Origin: Saussurea involucrata
Taxonomy: Eukaryota > Streptophyta > Magnoliopsida > Asterales > Asteraceae
Reading direction: 5' to 3'
NCBI GenBank assembly: GCA_033807775.1
Contig: CM066318.1
Span: 84,234,879 to 84,298,878 of the forward strand
Length of the DNA stretch: 64,000 bases
The translations under genes were made by a program, and so were the position numbers. A model generated the notes under the pieces. It made no database searches, was not told the DNA's origin, and saw only the letters and a list, made by a program, of their open reading frames with translations. Shown piece after piece: positions 44,812 to 56,400 of this stretch (its first letter is position 1; every line of letters begins with the position of its first letter).

Positions 44812-45691
44812 ACAGTACATCACTTGGATCAGATTAAATTTTTGAGGTTTTTGCAAAATTTGAGTGTTCTTCATTTTTTCATCCTTTTGATCGATTTTAG
44901 CCATTTAAGTGCTTCAAATGGATTAGAATTGATCTAGGAGTGTTTGCTAGTAATCCCTGGGTGTTTTTATTCCGCAATTTCACCAAGATTAGACTCAGAT
45001 TGTGCAAATTCTTTATTTTCAGACTTTTGGTTAAAACTCACTATTTGGGATTTAAATTCACTTTTCTGTTGGTTTTTGGACGAAACTTGTAGTATTAAAG
45101 TTGTCCAGAAACTCATTGCGAATCTGCGTACCAAATTTCAGCCAAATTGGATCAGTTTTGAGGATTAGACTTAAGATCGATTGCATCTTCATAACTATCG
45201 CAACCTTGAGTGTTCTTGGTTGTTCTTCATTATCGCGACTTCTGAAAGTGAACAGTATTTCATCGCAACCCTCCGTTGCGACAAGGCTACATTATCGCAA
45301 TTTTCCTAAGTGAACAGTAACATATCGCAACTGCCCTTTGCGATAATCCTTATTTTAGCGCAACTAACTTCGTGTGAACAGTGTTTTATCGCGACTCTCT
45401 TTTGCGATAAATTCTATTTTGAAGTTCATCGCAACTTCTTTGTAAAAATTGCTTGCGATAAACTTTCTGTTGCGATAACTTTGGGTTGAGACAAAGCGTT
45501 GGTTGAGACAAAATTGTTCTTGCGATAAGAAAAGTTCTTGTGTTGAGATAAACTTGGTGTTGCGACAATACTTTGAATTGCGAGAAGACTTGGGTTGAGA
45601 TAAACAGTGGGTTGAGACAAAAACAGTGTGAACCATTTTATACTAATCAGATCAAATGGGTACTTAACGATCATAAACAAGTAATCTAAAT
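44812..45691 (+). repeat. Copia-2 gag leader with TCGCAA/TTGCGA inverted word array
   Basis: No gene. From about 45196 to 45600 the words TATCGCAAC or CATCGCAAC and the inverse GTTGCGATA or TTTGCGATA alternate, with several TGAACAGT copies before them (45249, 45310, 45373). Each unit, about 38 nt, could form a short hairpin. After about 45480 related TTGAGACAAA and TTGCGATAAG words continue. A second array of the same words lies at 52951-53205. Confidence 0.8.
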
Positions 45692-46993
45692 ATGACGGCT
45701 AGAGGCATTTTAACTATTGGGTCAAAGGACAAACCACCTGTCCTTTTTCCCAAGGAGTTCAAGATATGGAGAGACAGATTTATGGATTACGTTGAACGTC
45801 AAGAAAATGGGGACTACATTGTTAATTCACTTGAGAATGGTCCTATGGGGTTACAAAGAAGAAGAGGAATAGCTACTAATGGTGAGCCAATTCCAGATTG
45901 GGTTGATGTCCTACCAATACATTATGACATTGAACAAATGAAACGGTATAATGCAGACAAACAGGCAAAATCCTTAGTTATACAAGCCTTGAACAACAAT
46001 ATTTATCGGAAGGTGGATAGCAAAAACTATTCTGGGAAGGCTATGTTTGATGAGTTGATCAAACTGTATCAAGGATCTGAGGTGGAAAATCAGATGAGAA
46101 TCTCCAATGCCATTAATATGTATGAAAATTTTAAACAAAAAGAAGGTGAGGCACTTGATTCTACGTACGACCGTTTCACTACAATACTGAATGAGCTGAA
46201 TAGGTACAACATAGACAAGTCAATAATCGAGCACAATGTGAAGTTCTTGAGCGTTCTTCAACCTGAATGGAAGAAGTATGCTCACAGGATGAAACAGAAT
46301 GCTAGGGTAGCTGATTTGCCTTTGCAAGAAATGTATGAAACCTTGAAACAAGATGAGGAAGATGCTGATGAGAAAAGGGATAAGAAAAAGAAGAAAGAGA
46401 AGAAGGAAGAGAAGAAAGAAGTTAAGGAAGAAGAGATTGATCCACTTGCTTTGATGTCTAACAAAACGTCCAAGAAATATTCAAAGAAAGTGGGTAATGA
46501 GTCTGATGAGGAACAGTATGAAGGAGATGGAATGGAAGAAGCTGAAAGCCTAAAGCAAGCAATGATACTCCTTACTAAATCCTTTCAAAGATAGTTTGTG
46601 AAGATGTCTGGTTCTAATAATCAGAGGTATGCATCAGGCTCCAAGAACTATGAGCACAAAGAGCATGTCGAATCGAGAAAGAAGTTTGATGAGAAGAGAG
46701 ATGACAAGAGGACTGAAGAAAAGAAGGTGTTTGAGAAGAAGGGTGAAGAACCAAAATGCTACAACTGTGGAAAGACTGGACATTTCGCCAAGGAATGTTG
46801 GAAGCCGAAAGTCAGAGATTCCGATTACTATAAGAACAAGATGCTGCTTGCTAAGCAAAAGGAATCGGGGATAGCATTGCTGGTTGAAGAGGAATACTAG
46901 CTTGATCAAACCGATGACGAAGCAGATGATGAGACGGCTGCTCAAACAAAGATGTGCTTCATGACCAGAAACACCGATGAAGAGGAGTCATAA
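45692..46993 (+). pseudogene. gag: Copia-2 gag
   Basis: The start is the ATG at 45692 (MTARGILTIGSK). The Copia gag core reads FPKEFKIWRDRFMDYV, KQAKSLVIQALNN, MFDELIKLYQGSEV and FTTILNELNRY. A Lys/Glu-rich stretch (46375-46440) follows. The CCHC knuckle is CYNCGKTGHFAKEC (about 46759-46800). One frame holds stops at 46592-46594, 46898-46900 (TAG, probably from TGG) and 46991-46993. The protein would form the particle; the knuckle would bind RNA. Confidence 0.88.
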
Positions 46994-48902
46994 TCTACTT
47001 CAGAGATAAATGAGGTACATTCCGATCTTTATAATCAATTTTTTACTCAACAAGCATATCTATAAAAGCAGTTAGATGATCTAACAAATAAATTGAGAAA
47101 AGTAGATGAACTAATTTCATTTCAAAAAGAAAGAGTGATAGAACAAGAGAATCACATTGAAAAACTCGAAAAGAAAAAGACTGAATTTGATGTAGGTCAT
47201 GCGTATTTTCAAAGTAGAATAACTGAATTATCAGAACTATTAGAGAGTTCAGAAGCAAAGAAGAATGAGTTTGAAAATCTTCTTCATGCCTATAAAGATA
47301 GGAACACAGAGCTGAGCGATAACGTCAAAGGTTTGGAAGAAAAATTGTACAAAGCAGGCCAAACTAAACAAACAATTCACATGAATAAGCCAAGTAAGTT
47401 TCGGTATTTCAATTCTAAGTGGGGCATAGGGTATGACAATCCACAGTACCTGAGAAATGCCTTAATAAAATCCCCCACTCTTTATGAATTTGATTGGTTT
47501 ATACTTTCATCACACCCTAGCTATCAAATCAAATGGCTTAAAATGGATGGTGATGACTATGAGGCTGAGGAAGAAGTAAAAATAAAAACCACTGTTAAGA
47601 TGCAACTTCCTTTTTGGTACGGTCCAGATAATGCAAAGGCATTAGATAACGAAAGAACCTTGCCAAATGACTATTTTGAGAGTTATGTTGTTAAAGAACC
47701 AGAGGAAATGGAAAATCCTCAAGAGGATACTAATGAAAAGCAAATTTTTGAAGGCAAAAGGTATTTTCCACCAATGGTTCTTGAACAGAAACTCATGAAC
47801 CTCGAAAGCAAGATTAAAAGTACTATTCAGGAAGTCAGAAATGACGAAAAACTTGCTTTTGAGATCGAAAAGGAAGTTATGATCACATTGTTTTCAGAAA
47901 GTTTAAAGGAAATTAAAACAAAAATTGAGGAAATATCTGAAGAAAAATTTCCAAAAGAAAAACAATCTTCAGATTCAGATGTTTCCTCATTCAAAGCTTT
48001 CATGGGAAATACTGTTTTTAGGAGGTTGACAGTTGATGACCAAGATGATTCTGAATCTTGGGATTTGGAAAGTCAATCTATTAAAGCTGCTCCTGAAATA
48101 TATTTTCCTACAGAAGAAGATAAAGCTTTTCGAAAATAATATAATGAATTTATTTTTCTTAAGTCTTATGGTATCTTTCACACCTCAATGGATTGTGACT
48201 CTGAATGTGATGTAGAGATTCATTGTGATGAGAAAGGTAAGGAAGTAAAAGAAACAACCGTTCAGTTTGACTTTGACTTTAACGCAAAGCTTCCAGATCA
48301 CACTGATTTTGTAATCAAAGAAGAAGCACCTAAGAAGAATTTCTTTAAGGGTGAATCTTCAAAATCTGTTGAAAAATCTTCTGCTAATGATTATTATTCA
48401 AAATCTAAATCCAAACAATCATTACAGAAGAAGAAAAGAAAAAGAAAAAGAAAGAAGCAAAATAATTCTTTTCAAGCTTAAACTTCCAAAGCTTACAACT
48501 CCTATCTTTCTGGTATTTCATATCGTTATTTGAGAAACAATACGCGTATCGAGTGGGGAATAAAGGAGTCCACACAGGATGTGGCCCAGATCAAATCATC
48601 CCACGCTGTTTTAAATTCCAAGAAAAACAATTTTGTTTCAAATGTTAGTGATCATGCTGTTGGTAATAGACAAAAACTTGTAATCCCATACAAGATTTAT
48701 TCAATGCAACAACTGATTAATTTAGCACGTGATCAAATTTGCTGTTCTTCTTGTGGTGTGGATGATTTTATCTGCAAATCTGATTATAACCGTTGGTTTT
48801 ATTCAAACGACTATTTTAACACAGGTTATAGAACTCATAATGTCAAGTCCAAACCTACTAATCAGAAAGGACCCATTTGGAAATGGGTACCTAAAACCAT
48901 CT
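46994..48902 (+). pseudogene. Copia-2 gag-pol linker: long coiled-coil extension
   Basis: It is in the same frame as gag. A long coiled coil (47080-47350, KVDELISFQKERVIEQENH ...) is followed by a part with FNSKWGIGYDNPQYLRNA, which resembles a 'GLGYxNPxYLKKA' motif I associate with Copia elements of the daisy family. A Glu-rich second coiled coil (47780-47960) and a basic KKKRKRKRKK block (48430-48460) come next. Stops lie near 47063-47065, and at 48137-48139, 48479-48481 and 48900-48902. Function unknown; the basic block may be a nuclear signal. Confidence 0.65.
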
Positions 48903-48912
48903 AATTTCCATT

Positions 48913-51096
48913 TTGCAACCCAGTCATGTATGGTATTTGGATTCTGGTTGCTCAAATCACATGACTGGAAGAAAGGAGCTGCTCGCTAACTATGTGGAAA
49001 AGTATGGTGGTAGGGTTAAGTTTGGAAATGATCAGTATTCTCCAATTTTGGGTTATGGAGATATCGTCAAAGATAATGTTAGGATTACTAAAGTCAATTA
49101 CGTCGAGGGCTTAGGACACAATTTGTTTAGCATAGGTCAATTTTGTGATAAAGACCTAGAAGTCCATTTCAAGAAGACCCGGTGTGCAGTTCTAACCGAC
49201 GGAGGAGATGAGCTTCTAGTGGGTTCTAGGAATTCCAATCTTTATACTATTGACCTATCAAAGCTCAAGCCTAAGAACGATGTATGTCTGATGTCTAAAG
49301 CGTCTTTGGAGAAAAGTTGGTTGTGGCATAGACGACTATCTCATCTCAACTTCCGTTACATACAAAAACTGACGTTGGGTGACTTAGTCATATGTCTACC
49401 AGTTCTAAAATTTGAGAAAGACAACTTATGTACTGCTTGTAAGAAGGGGAAGATGAAACGTGCTCCTCACCCACCAAAACCTGAGCCCAGCACACATAAA
49501 GTTTTGGAAATCCTTCATATGGATCTTTGTGGACCGATGAAGACTCAAAGCATAAGTGCCAAACGATACGTGTTAGTCGTCGTCGATGATTATTTGAGAT
49601 ATACATGGGTCAAGTTTCTACGCTCAAAAGATGAAACACCTGATTTGATCATCTTGTTAGTCAAACAACTTCAAGTGAATCTCAAACAAACAGTTCAGAC
49701 CATCAGATCAGATAACGGGACAGAGTTTAAACACAAGACTCTTGATGACTTCTTTAAGTCATTAGAAATACCTCATCAATATTCTGCGGCAAGAACACCT
49801 CAGCAGAACGGAGTCGTTGAAAGACGAAACCGTACACTTGTTAAAGCTGCCAGAACGATGCTGTCTTATGCTGATCTACCTCTGTTTCTGTGGGCTGAAG
49901 CTATTGCGACGGCGTGCTACACACAAAACCTTTCAATTATCCATCGACGATTTGGTAAAACTCCATATGAATTGATTAACAATAGAAAACCTGTTATACA
50001 CTACTTTTCTGTCTTTGGATGCAGGTGTATCGTGCTGAACGATAAGGACAACTTGAACAAGTTCAGCCCGAAGGGAAGTGAGGGTGTTTTCATTGGATAC
50101 TCGCTCACATCCAAAGCATACAGAGTCTATTTCAAGTCTTCCAGAACTGTGATTGAGAGTATAAACGTTAAATTCGACGAATCTGAAGAGATGGCTTCTG
50201 TGCAAAATAGTACAGAACCCGCAATCTCCGGAATACTAGCATATGGACAAATTCGTCCAATGATGACTAGGACTTCAAACAAGGATCAAGCTTCCACTTC
50301 TAACTCTACTCCTATCGAACTTGATATATTGTTTAAACATTTTTATGATGATTATTTTGGTAGTGATAAACCTTCTTCATCTGTCAATAACAGGAATCAA
50401 GTTGCTACAACACCAGTACAAGCTACAATGCCAGGCCCTTCACTGGTGCCAACTTCATCAAATACTGGTGCAACTACTCCTGCAACTTCTCCAAGGAACA
50501 CAACCATGGCATCTACACAAGCACGACAACATGAATCTACGAGTGGTGCTTCTTCATCTGGAACAACTTCGAATGTCAATGATCAGAGTACTGAGAACAA
50601 TCCAGACAAATCTACTAAATCAATTCCCGAGGCAGTGCCGATTGTCAATTCTGACAAACAACCTGCCTCACAACCGGAACCGACACTGACGATCGAGTTG
50701 AACTTCGATAAAGATCCTACACTTGTAGACCCCAATGAAGATACTATATATCTCCATCCACACTCCACAAAGTGGACACGCAGTCACCCAATTGATCAGG
50801 TGATTGGTGAAGTATCTAAACCAGTGAAGACAAGATATGCATCCGCTAATGAAGTGTTATATGCACTCTTCTTAAGTCAAGTTGAGCCCTCAACAGTTCA
50901 ACAAGCCTTAGAAGACACTGACTGGTTAATTGCGATGCAAGAAAAGCTGAACCAGTTTGAAGCTCTGAAGGTGTGGAGGTTAGTCCCGCGACCCAAGGGT
51001 AAAACAGTTATCGGTGCCAAGTGGGTCCTGAAGAACAAAAAAGACGAAGACGGTATAATTGTGCGAAACAAAGCTAGACTAGTAGCGAAAGGGTAG
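48913..51096 (+). pseudogene. pol: Copia-2 pol, first part: protease, integrase, RT start
   Basis: A one-base shift just before this region changes the frame relative to gag. The aspartic protease has WYLDSGCSNHMTG. The pre-integrase zinc part has LWHRRLSHLNFRYIQKL and CTACKKGK. The integrase core has HMDLCGPM (Asp 1), IRSDNGTEFKH (Asp 2) and NGVVERRNRTL (Glu). The linker ends VFIGYS and continues into a low-complexity, Ser/Thr/Pro-rich section. RT begins ALEDTDWLIAMQEKLNQF and GAKWVLKNKKDEDG. It stops at a TAG (51094-51096) where the family has Tyr or Cys (GYRQQEG-type). All catalytic residues of protease and integrase are present. Confidence 0.92.
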
Positions 51097-52413
51097 AGGC
51101 AACAGGAGGGGATAGATTATGATGAGACGTACGCACCGGTTGCTCACCTTGAAGCAATTCGGATGTTCCTATCTTTTGCCGCCTACAAGAACTTTACCGT
51201 CTATCAAATGGACGTGAAGACCGCATTCTTGAACGGTGTCCTAAAGGAGGAAGTGTACGTGTCTCAACCGGAAGGCTTTGTGGACAAAGACAATCCAGAT
51301 TACGTATATATTCTTGACAAAGCCCTCTACGGTCTCAAACAATCCCCCCGTGCCTGGTATGAAGTCTTATCTACCTTTCTACTAAAAGGTGGCTTTGTGA
51401 AAGGTAAAATCGACACAACTCTGTTTAGTCTGCGTGAGGAAGGTGAAATTCTTTTAGTTCAGATTTATGTTGACGATATTATTTTCTGTTCGACTAACCC
51501 TGGACTTTGTACTTGGTTTTCTAGCATTATGATGACTCGGTTTCAAATGAGTATGATGGGAGAGATTAATTTCTTTCTCGGATTACAAGTCAAACAATTC
51601 TCTACTGGTATCTTTATCAATCAATCGAAGTATGTGTTTGATATCTTGAAGAAATTCAAGATGGAAAACTGTACATCGATCGGTACGCCTATGGCTCCTA
51701 GATCTAAGATAGGTCCAAATCCTGACGGTATTGATGTTGATGTCAAGAATTATAGAGGAATGATTGGGTCTCTAATGTATCTCACCGCTAGTCGTCTAGA
51801 TATAATGTTTTCATCTTGTCTATGTGCTAGATTTCAGGCCAAACCCAAGGAATCACACCTCGGCGCCGTCAAAAGAATCTTTCGCTACTTTAAGGGCACA
51901 CCGTATCTAGGACTGTGGTATCCCAAGGGAACCGGATTCGAACTCACCGCATATTCAGACGCGGATCACGGAGGAAGCATGTTGGACAGAAAGAGCACCT
52001 CGGAGCATGTACAGTTTTTAGGGGACAAGCTCGTGAGTTGGTCATCTAAAAAGCAGAATTGTGTTTCAACATCAACCGCGGAGGCAGAATAGGTAGCCGT
52101 GGTGAGCTGTTGTTCACAAGTACTGTGGATGAAGACCCAACTCATAGACTATGGGTTTAAATATGAGAAGATCCCCATTTACTGTGACAGTAAGAGCGCA
52201 ATTGCCATATCTGCTAACCCTGTCCAACACACCAAAACCAAGCATATTGACATAAGGTATCATTTCATAAAAGATCACGTTGAGAAAGGAACAGTTGAAC
52301 TGTATTTTGTTACAGCTGAGTATCAGCTTGCCGATCTCTTTACAAAAGCCTTGGATGAAAAACGTTTCAATTTTCTAGTATCCAAGCTCGGCATGCTGAA
52401 TATGAAAGTTTAA
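51097..52413 (+). pseudogene. pol: Copia-2 pol, second part: RT and RNase H
   Basis: It continues in frame after the TAG. RT motifs: DYDETYAPVAHLEAIRM, QMDVKTAFLNG, SQPEGFVDKD, KALYGLKQSPRAWYE and IYVDDIIF (YVDD active site). RNase H motifs: AYSDADHGGS, RKSTSEHVQFLG, SWSSKKQNCVSTSTAEAE, then a TAG at 52090-52092 in place of Tyr. The rest is IPIYCDSKSAIAI, KTKHIDIRYHFIKDHV and YQLADLFTKALDEKRF. It ends at 52411-52413. Apart from the two stops it reads without a frameshift. Confidence 0.92.
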
Positions 52414-52950
52414 CTTCCATATATTGATAATATAATAGATGGAAATATTTGTATCTCAATCTGGATATTATATCCAGATTGATACACTCAAATTTTCATC
52501 ATATTCTATTCTCAATATATGTTATTTAAATTTTCATATCTTAGTTGTATTTCAAATGTTTATTCAACTTGTTATTTCTTTCTTTTGTTTTAGATACTTT
52601 ATCTGTGATTTGTTATGAGACCTGTATCTGCACAAGGTGTGTTCATGGTTTCAGGGGGAGTTTTAGTACAGATCATATGCACAAGAATAGGGGGAGTGTG
52701 CATAACTGCCAAATCATGTAAGTGTAGATCAAATGTGACCGTTCCTTCGGAGAAGACAAGGTAAGTATTCTGATTTGTTTTGAACACTAACTCTTAAATG
52801 ATGAAAACAAATTTTCAAATCTATGCATCATTTAAGGGGGAGTGAAAACCGTGTTTAAAACCTTGAGTGTTTAATCAATTGGAAGTTGGACATCTTCCAA
52901 TGTGATAAAACCTTTAAAATTTTATCTGAAAAATGTCCAAGTGTTACTGA
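52414..52950 (+). other. Copia-2 post-pol spacer with extra polypurine tracts
   Basis: Non-coding. TCAGGGGGAG (52651-52660), TAGGGGGAG (52688-52696) and AAGGGGGAG (52834-52842) resemble the real primer tract before the 3' LTR. Additional polypurine tracts near the 3' end are a known Sirevirus trait. Confidence 0.6.
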
Positions 52951-53205
52951 TATCGCAACCTACTACTCGCGATAACCTGATGAACAGTGGTTTATCGCAA
53001 CCCTCAGTTGTGATTAAAATAAGTGTTGTTTTATCGCAACACATTGGTTGCGATAAGAATTTTCCTCGCAGCCTTGCCTTGCGATAAAACACACATTAAC
53101 AGTATCTTATCGCAATCTTATGTTGCGATAAGGTCGAACATGTCCTCGCAACATGCCCATTGCGATAACATGTGAGTTTATCGCAACTTCCTTCTTGCGA
53201 TAAAC
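52951..53205 (+). repeat. Second TCGCAA/TTGCGATA array, before Copia-2 third ORF
   Basis: About six inverted pairs of TTATCGCAAC with GTTGCGATAA or TTGCGATAAA in 255 bp, some with AACAGT before them (52981, 53096). The words match those in the gag leader (45196-45600). Each pair can fold to a hairpin with a 6-15 nt loop. Confidence 0.85.
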
Positions 53206-53232
53206 TGACACTGTGGCAGGTCAAACGTTGGA

Positions 53233-53279
53233 CCAATCCAGTGATGCCACGTGTCAAAACTCTCAAGCTTCTATAAATA
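53233..53279 (+). promoter_or_regulatory. Likely internal promoter of Copia-2 third ORF
   Basis: A CCAAT box (53233-53237), a CACGTG G-box in GCCACGTGTC (53248-53253) and a TATAAATA box (53272-53279) stand in the usual order about 140 bp before the ATG at 53421. The leader is CT-rich (CTCTCATTTTTCTCTCAACTC). The same G-box/TATA order occurs before the Copia-1 third ORF and in the Copia-1 LTR. The promoter reading is inference. Confidence 0.6.
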
Positions 53280-53420
53280 GTGAGTGTTTGAATTTTTTAT
53301 CTCAAATCAAAACCCTCTCATTTTTCTCTCAACTCTCTCAACACTCAACATACGTTTCTGCTAGTGTTCGACGTTTTCTCGTGTTCAGATCGATTCCATT
53401 GTGTTCGGATTGCTATCGAG

Positions 53421-56400
53421 ATGGCCCACCATGATGGAAATTCCTCTGACGAGAACGTCGTCATACCCTCGCACCGATCATCACACCCTTCGGTGAATGC
53501 CCGAGACCGTGATGAGAAACTGCTACCAAGGAACCAATATCTGGGGTTGGATGATAACAACCATCACCTTGATCTCAGTGTGGACTTCGAATATCGCATC
53601 ATTCTTGATATCATCCGTGGCCATCCTCTACGTACCGCGCTTACCAAATTTGTCACACTACCTGTCATCTATCTACAGCAGTTTTGGCACACACTGCAGT
53701 ATCACCCAAATCACCGAAGGGGTCCACGCTTCACAGCAAAGGTTGACCACTTTAATGCACGTATAACCATTAGAAGACTCCGACGTGCATTAGACCTTCC
53801 TTATAGCGAGAACTTTGAAGACCCAGTTCCCAAGGCACAGCTTTTTGCCGATATCCAGAGCCTTGGATATCAAGATGCTCGCAATCCCATTCTAATGGGC
53901 TCCTCTAAATTTCATCGCCAATATTTACCGAGAATATGGTATACACTCTGTTCCATCATCAATCGATGCATGACGTCTAAGCATACTGGGTTAGACAAGT
54001 GCAACATCCCAACCCTACGGATATTCCATGCAGTGGCTTTCAACCGGAACATCGACTACGCAATCATACTGTGGAATGAACTGATAAAGCTAGTCGAGGA
54101 CAAATTCCGACCGCATAAGAACCGCACCTTCGTGCCCTATCAGTGGTTCTTTCAGATCTTAATCCACCAGATCATGGAAGACAACCAAGAGATCCCTCGC
54201 CGAGAAAATGCAGTCCAAGGCCCGAGCCAGTGGATGCATTATCTGAAGATGCCGAAACACATTGATTTTGCCCACATCGCAGTTATACCTGAAGCCATAC
54301 TTGCCCATGCCGACCAGCAGTATGAGGTAGTTAGGCAGTATAGGCTAGAAATGCATTAGTGGTCCAGCCAGAACCGGAGGGACCTCCCCAACGTGCGTGC
54401 AAACCAATTAGGCGGTGAGGGTATAAATGTTGAGCAGGTTCATGAACGGGAAGAGGTGAGGAGAACGTTAAGACAGAGAGTGGGTGGGGTGGCGAGGACT
54501 GCTGGTCGGGCATCCACATCCGGAGCTGTAAGAATTCCAATCCTCGACGACGTGTCGATGGATTCAGAGGATGATCCCGACTTTGACCCTTATGCTTCTT
54601 CATCCGACGATGAAGCATCTAACCAACCACGATCAGTTGATGATGGTAATTCCGACTCCGATCCTGATCTTGACCCTGATGTAGATCTTATTCCGAGACA
54701 CATTGGTCGGAGTGGACACATTGAGAGATTCGATGCTGCTTCCACCTGGAACTTCGGACTCTCCGGCGATATCGGTGACATAAGGCGGGAAGAGGGAGAT
54801 GAAGTAGAAAATACTATGATTGTGAGCCGTGAGAATGTCAGAAAAGAAATGGGAGAGACTGTGACAGGATCGGACAAAGTTTTAACTACCGATCCTTCCC
54901 AAACTGTGACAAGTTGGGTAGCCACATCTACTACCAACGCGCGTTCGTCGCCGTTGCGTATTGAACAAGCCATGGTGGACCCAGCCATGCATAGCACAGC
55001 CCCTCTCAGCCACTCATCGGCATCTCAATTTGCCGGTGTTTCATTTTCCACAGGGGATAAAGCTCATACGCTATCGGCAACACACTCGGTGTCTGCTGAT
55101 ATTGAACAAGGTAGGCTCCTGCCCCGACCACCGCCTTCTATTCCGAGCACGTTGAGTCTAGAGCCTTTTGGACATACATCTTTTCCTAGGCCACGAGCGT
55201 CGGCATCCCAATAAGTTGTCGGCTTTCGTGCGCCAACCGGAACACCCCGAGTGCGGTCGCCATTTGTTGGTGCCCCACGAGGACTGGGTGGAAGTCCTAT
55301 CATAGTCAACACCATGCCAGCTATGAACACAGGTAGTACGGTTGCTACAACCGCTACTTCAACCGGTAACCTAAGTGGTCCGGAGGTTAGTATCATATTT
55401 CCCAATTTTCCACACGAGCAGGTTGTACGAATGTTAGCCCCGTATCCGCATTTTATCACTCTTCCACTACGGGCGTCTGCTTTAGGCTCTATCGATCATG
55501 CCTACAAGCAACACCATCGGGCCATGCAAGAAACCGTTGACCGATTAGCAAATGAAGTGAGCAGAGCCATTAAGGGCAAAGGCATTGCTGAATCGTCATC
55601 AACTCCTCAGGATCAACCGTCCAACACTCAATCCGACCCACAACCACCACCATCAGTTCCTTTACACCAAATCCCCACCGATCAACTCAAACCTGAGTTG
55701 TTAGCCCAATTATTAGCTCAAGGAGATACAAACACTGCTGAAGAAGTTGACCTTGTTGGGTTACTCCGACAACATACCCAAACTCAAACCCAAATTCCCA
55801 CCAGCAATGACTTCCAAACCTTGAACAACACCATGAAAGAAATGACCCAAGCCATGCTTTCTGGATACCAAGAATTATCCAAAAGATTAGTTGTGGTAGA
55901 ACAAGCGTGTGGAGTTCAGGCTCAAGCTTCCAGCAAACGAAGACATGATGATCAGGATCCTCCTGATCAACATGAGGGGGAGAAGAGAGCCAGGGTTGGT
56001 GAGTCTAGTGGTGTAGTTGCGAAAGATGTTGTTGGTTCAGCTAGTGAAAGGGAAACGGGAGCAGGTGGATCATGTACTGATATGGTCCACGTGGATGACA
56101 CCGAAGTTCTAGCTGATGTCATGACTGGGGTTGAAAAGCCTTCGGTTGTTGACAATAGAACAGATGAAGAAAGGATGGCAGATGAGTTTGTTAATGATTA
56201 CATCTACATAGATTCTGAGGAAGAGCCTGATAAAATGGCAGTACAGATCAAAGAGGAAATAGATGATATATTCGACATCACCGGGGCTATTATGGCTGAT
56301 TCGGATTCTGATAATGATACTCCAGATGATACAACTCAACCGCAAACACCGAATGAATAGGGTGCAAGTACTTCCACTCCTCAGGCTCTAGTAGTTTAAG

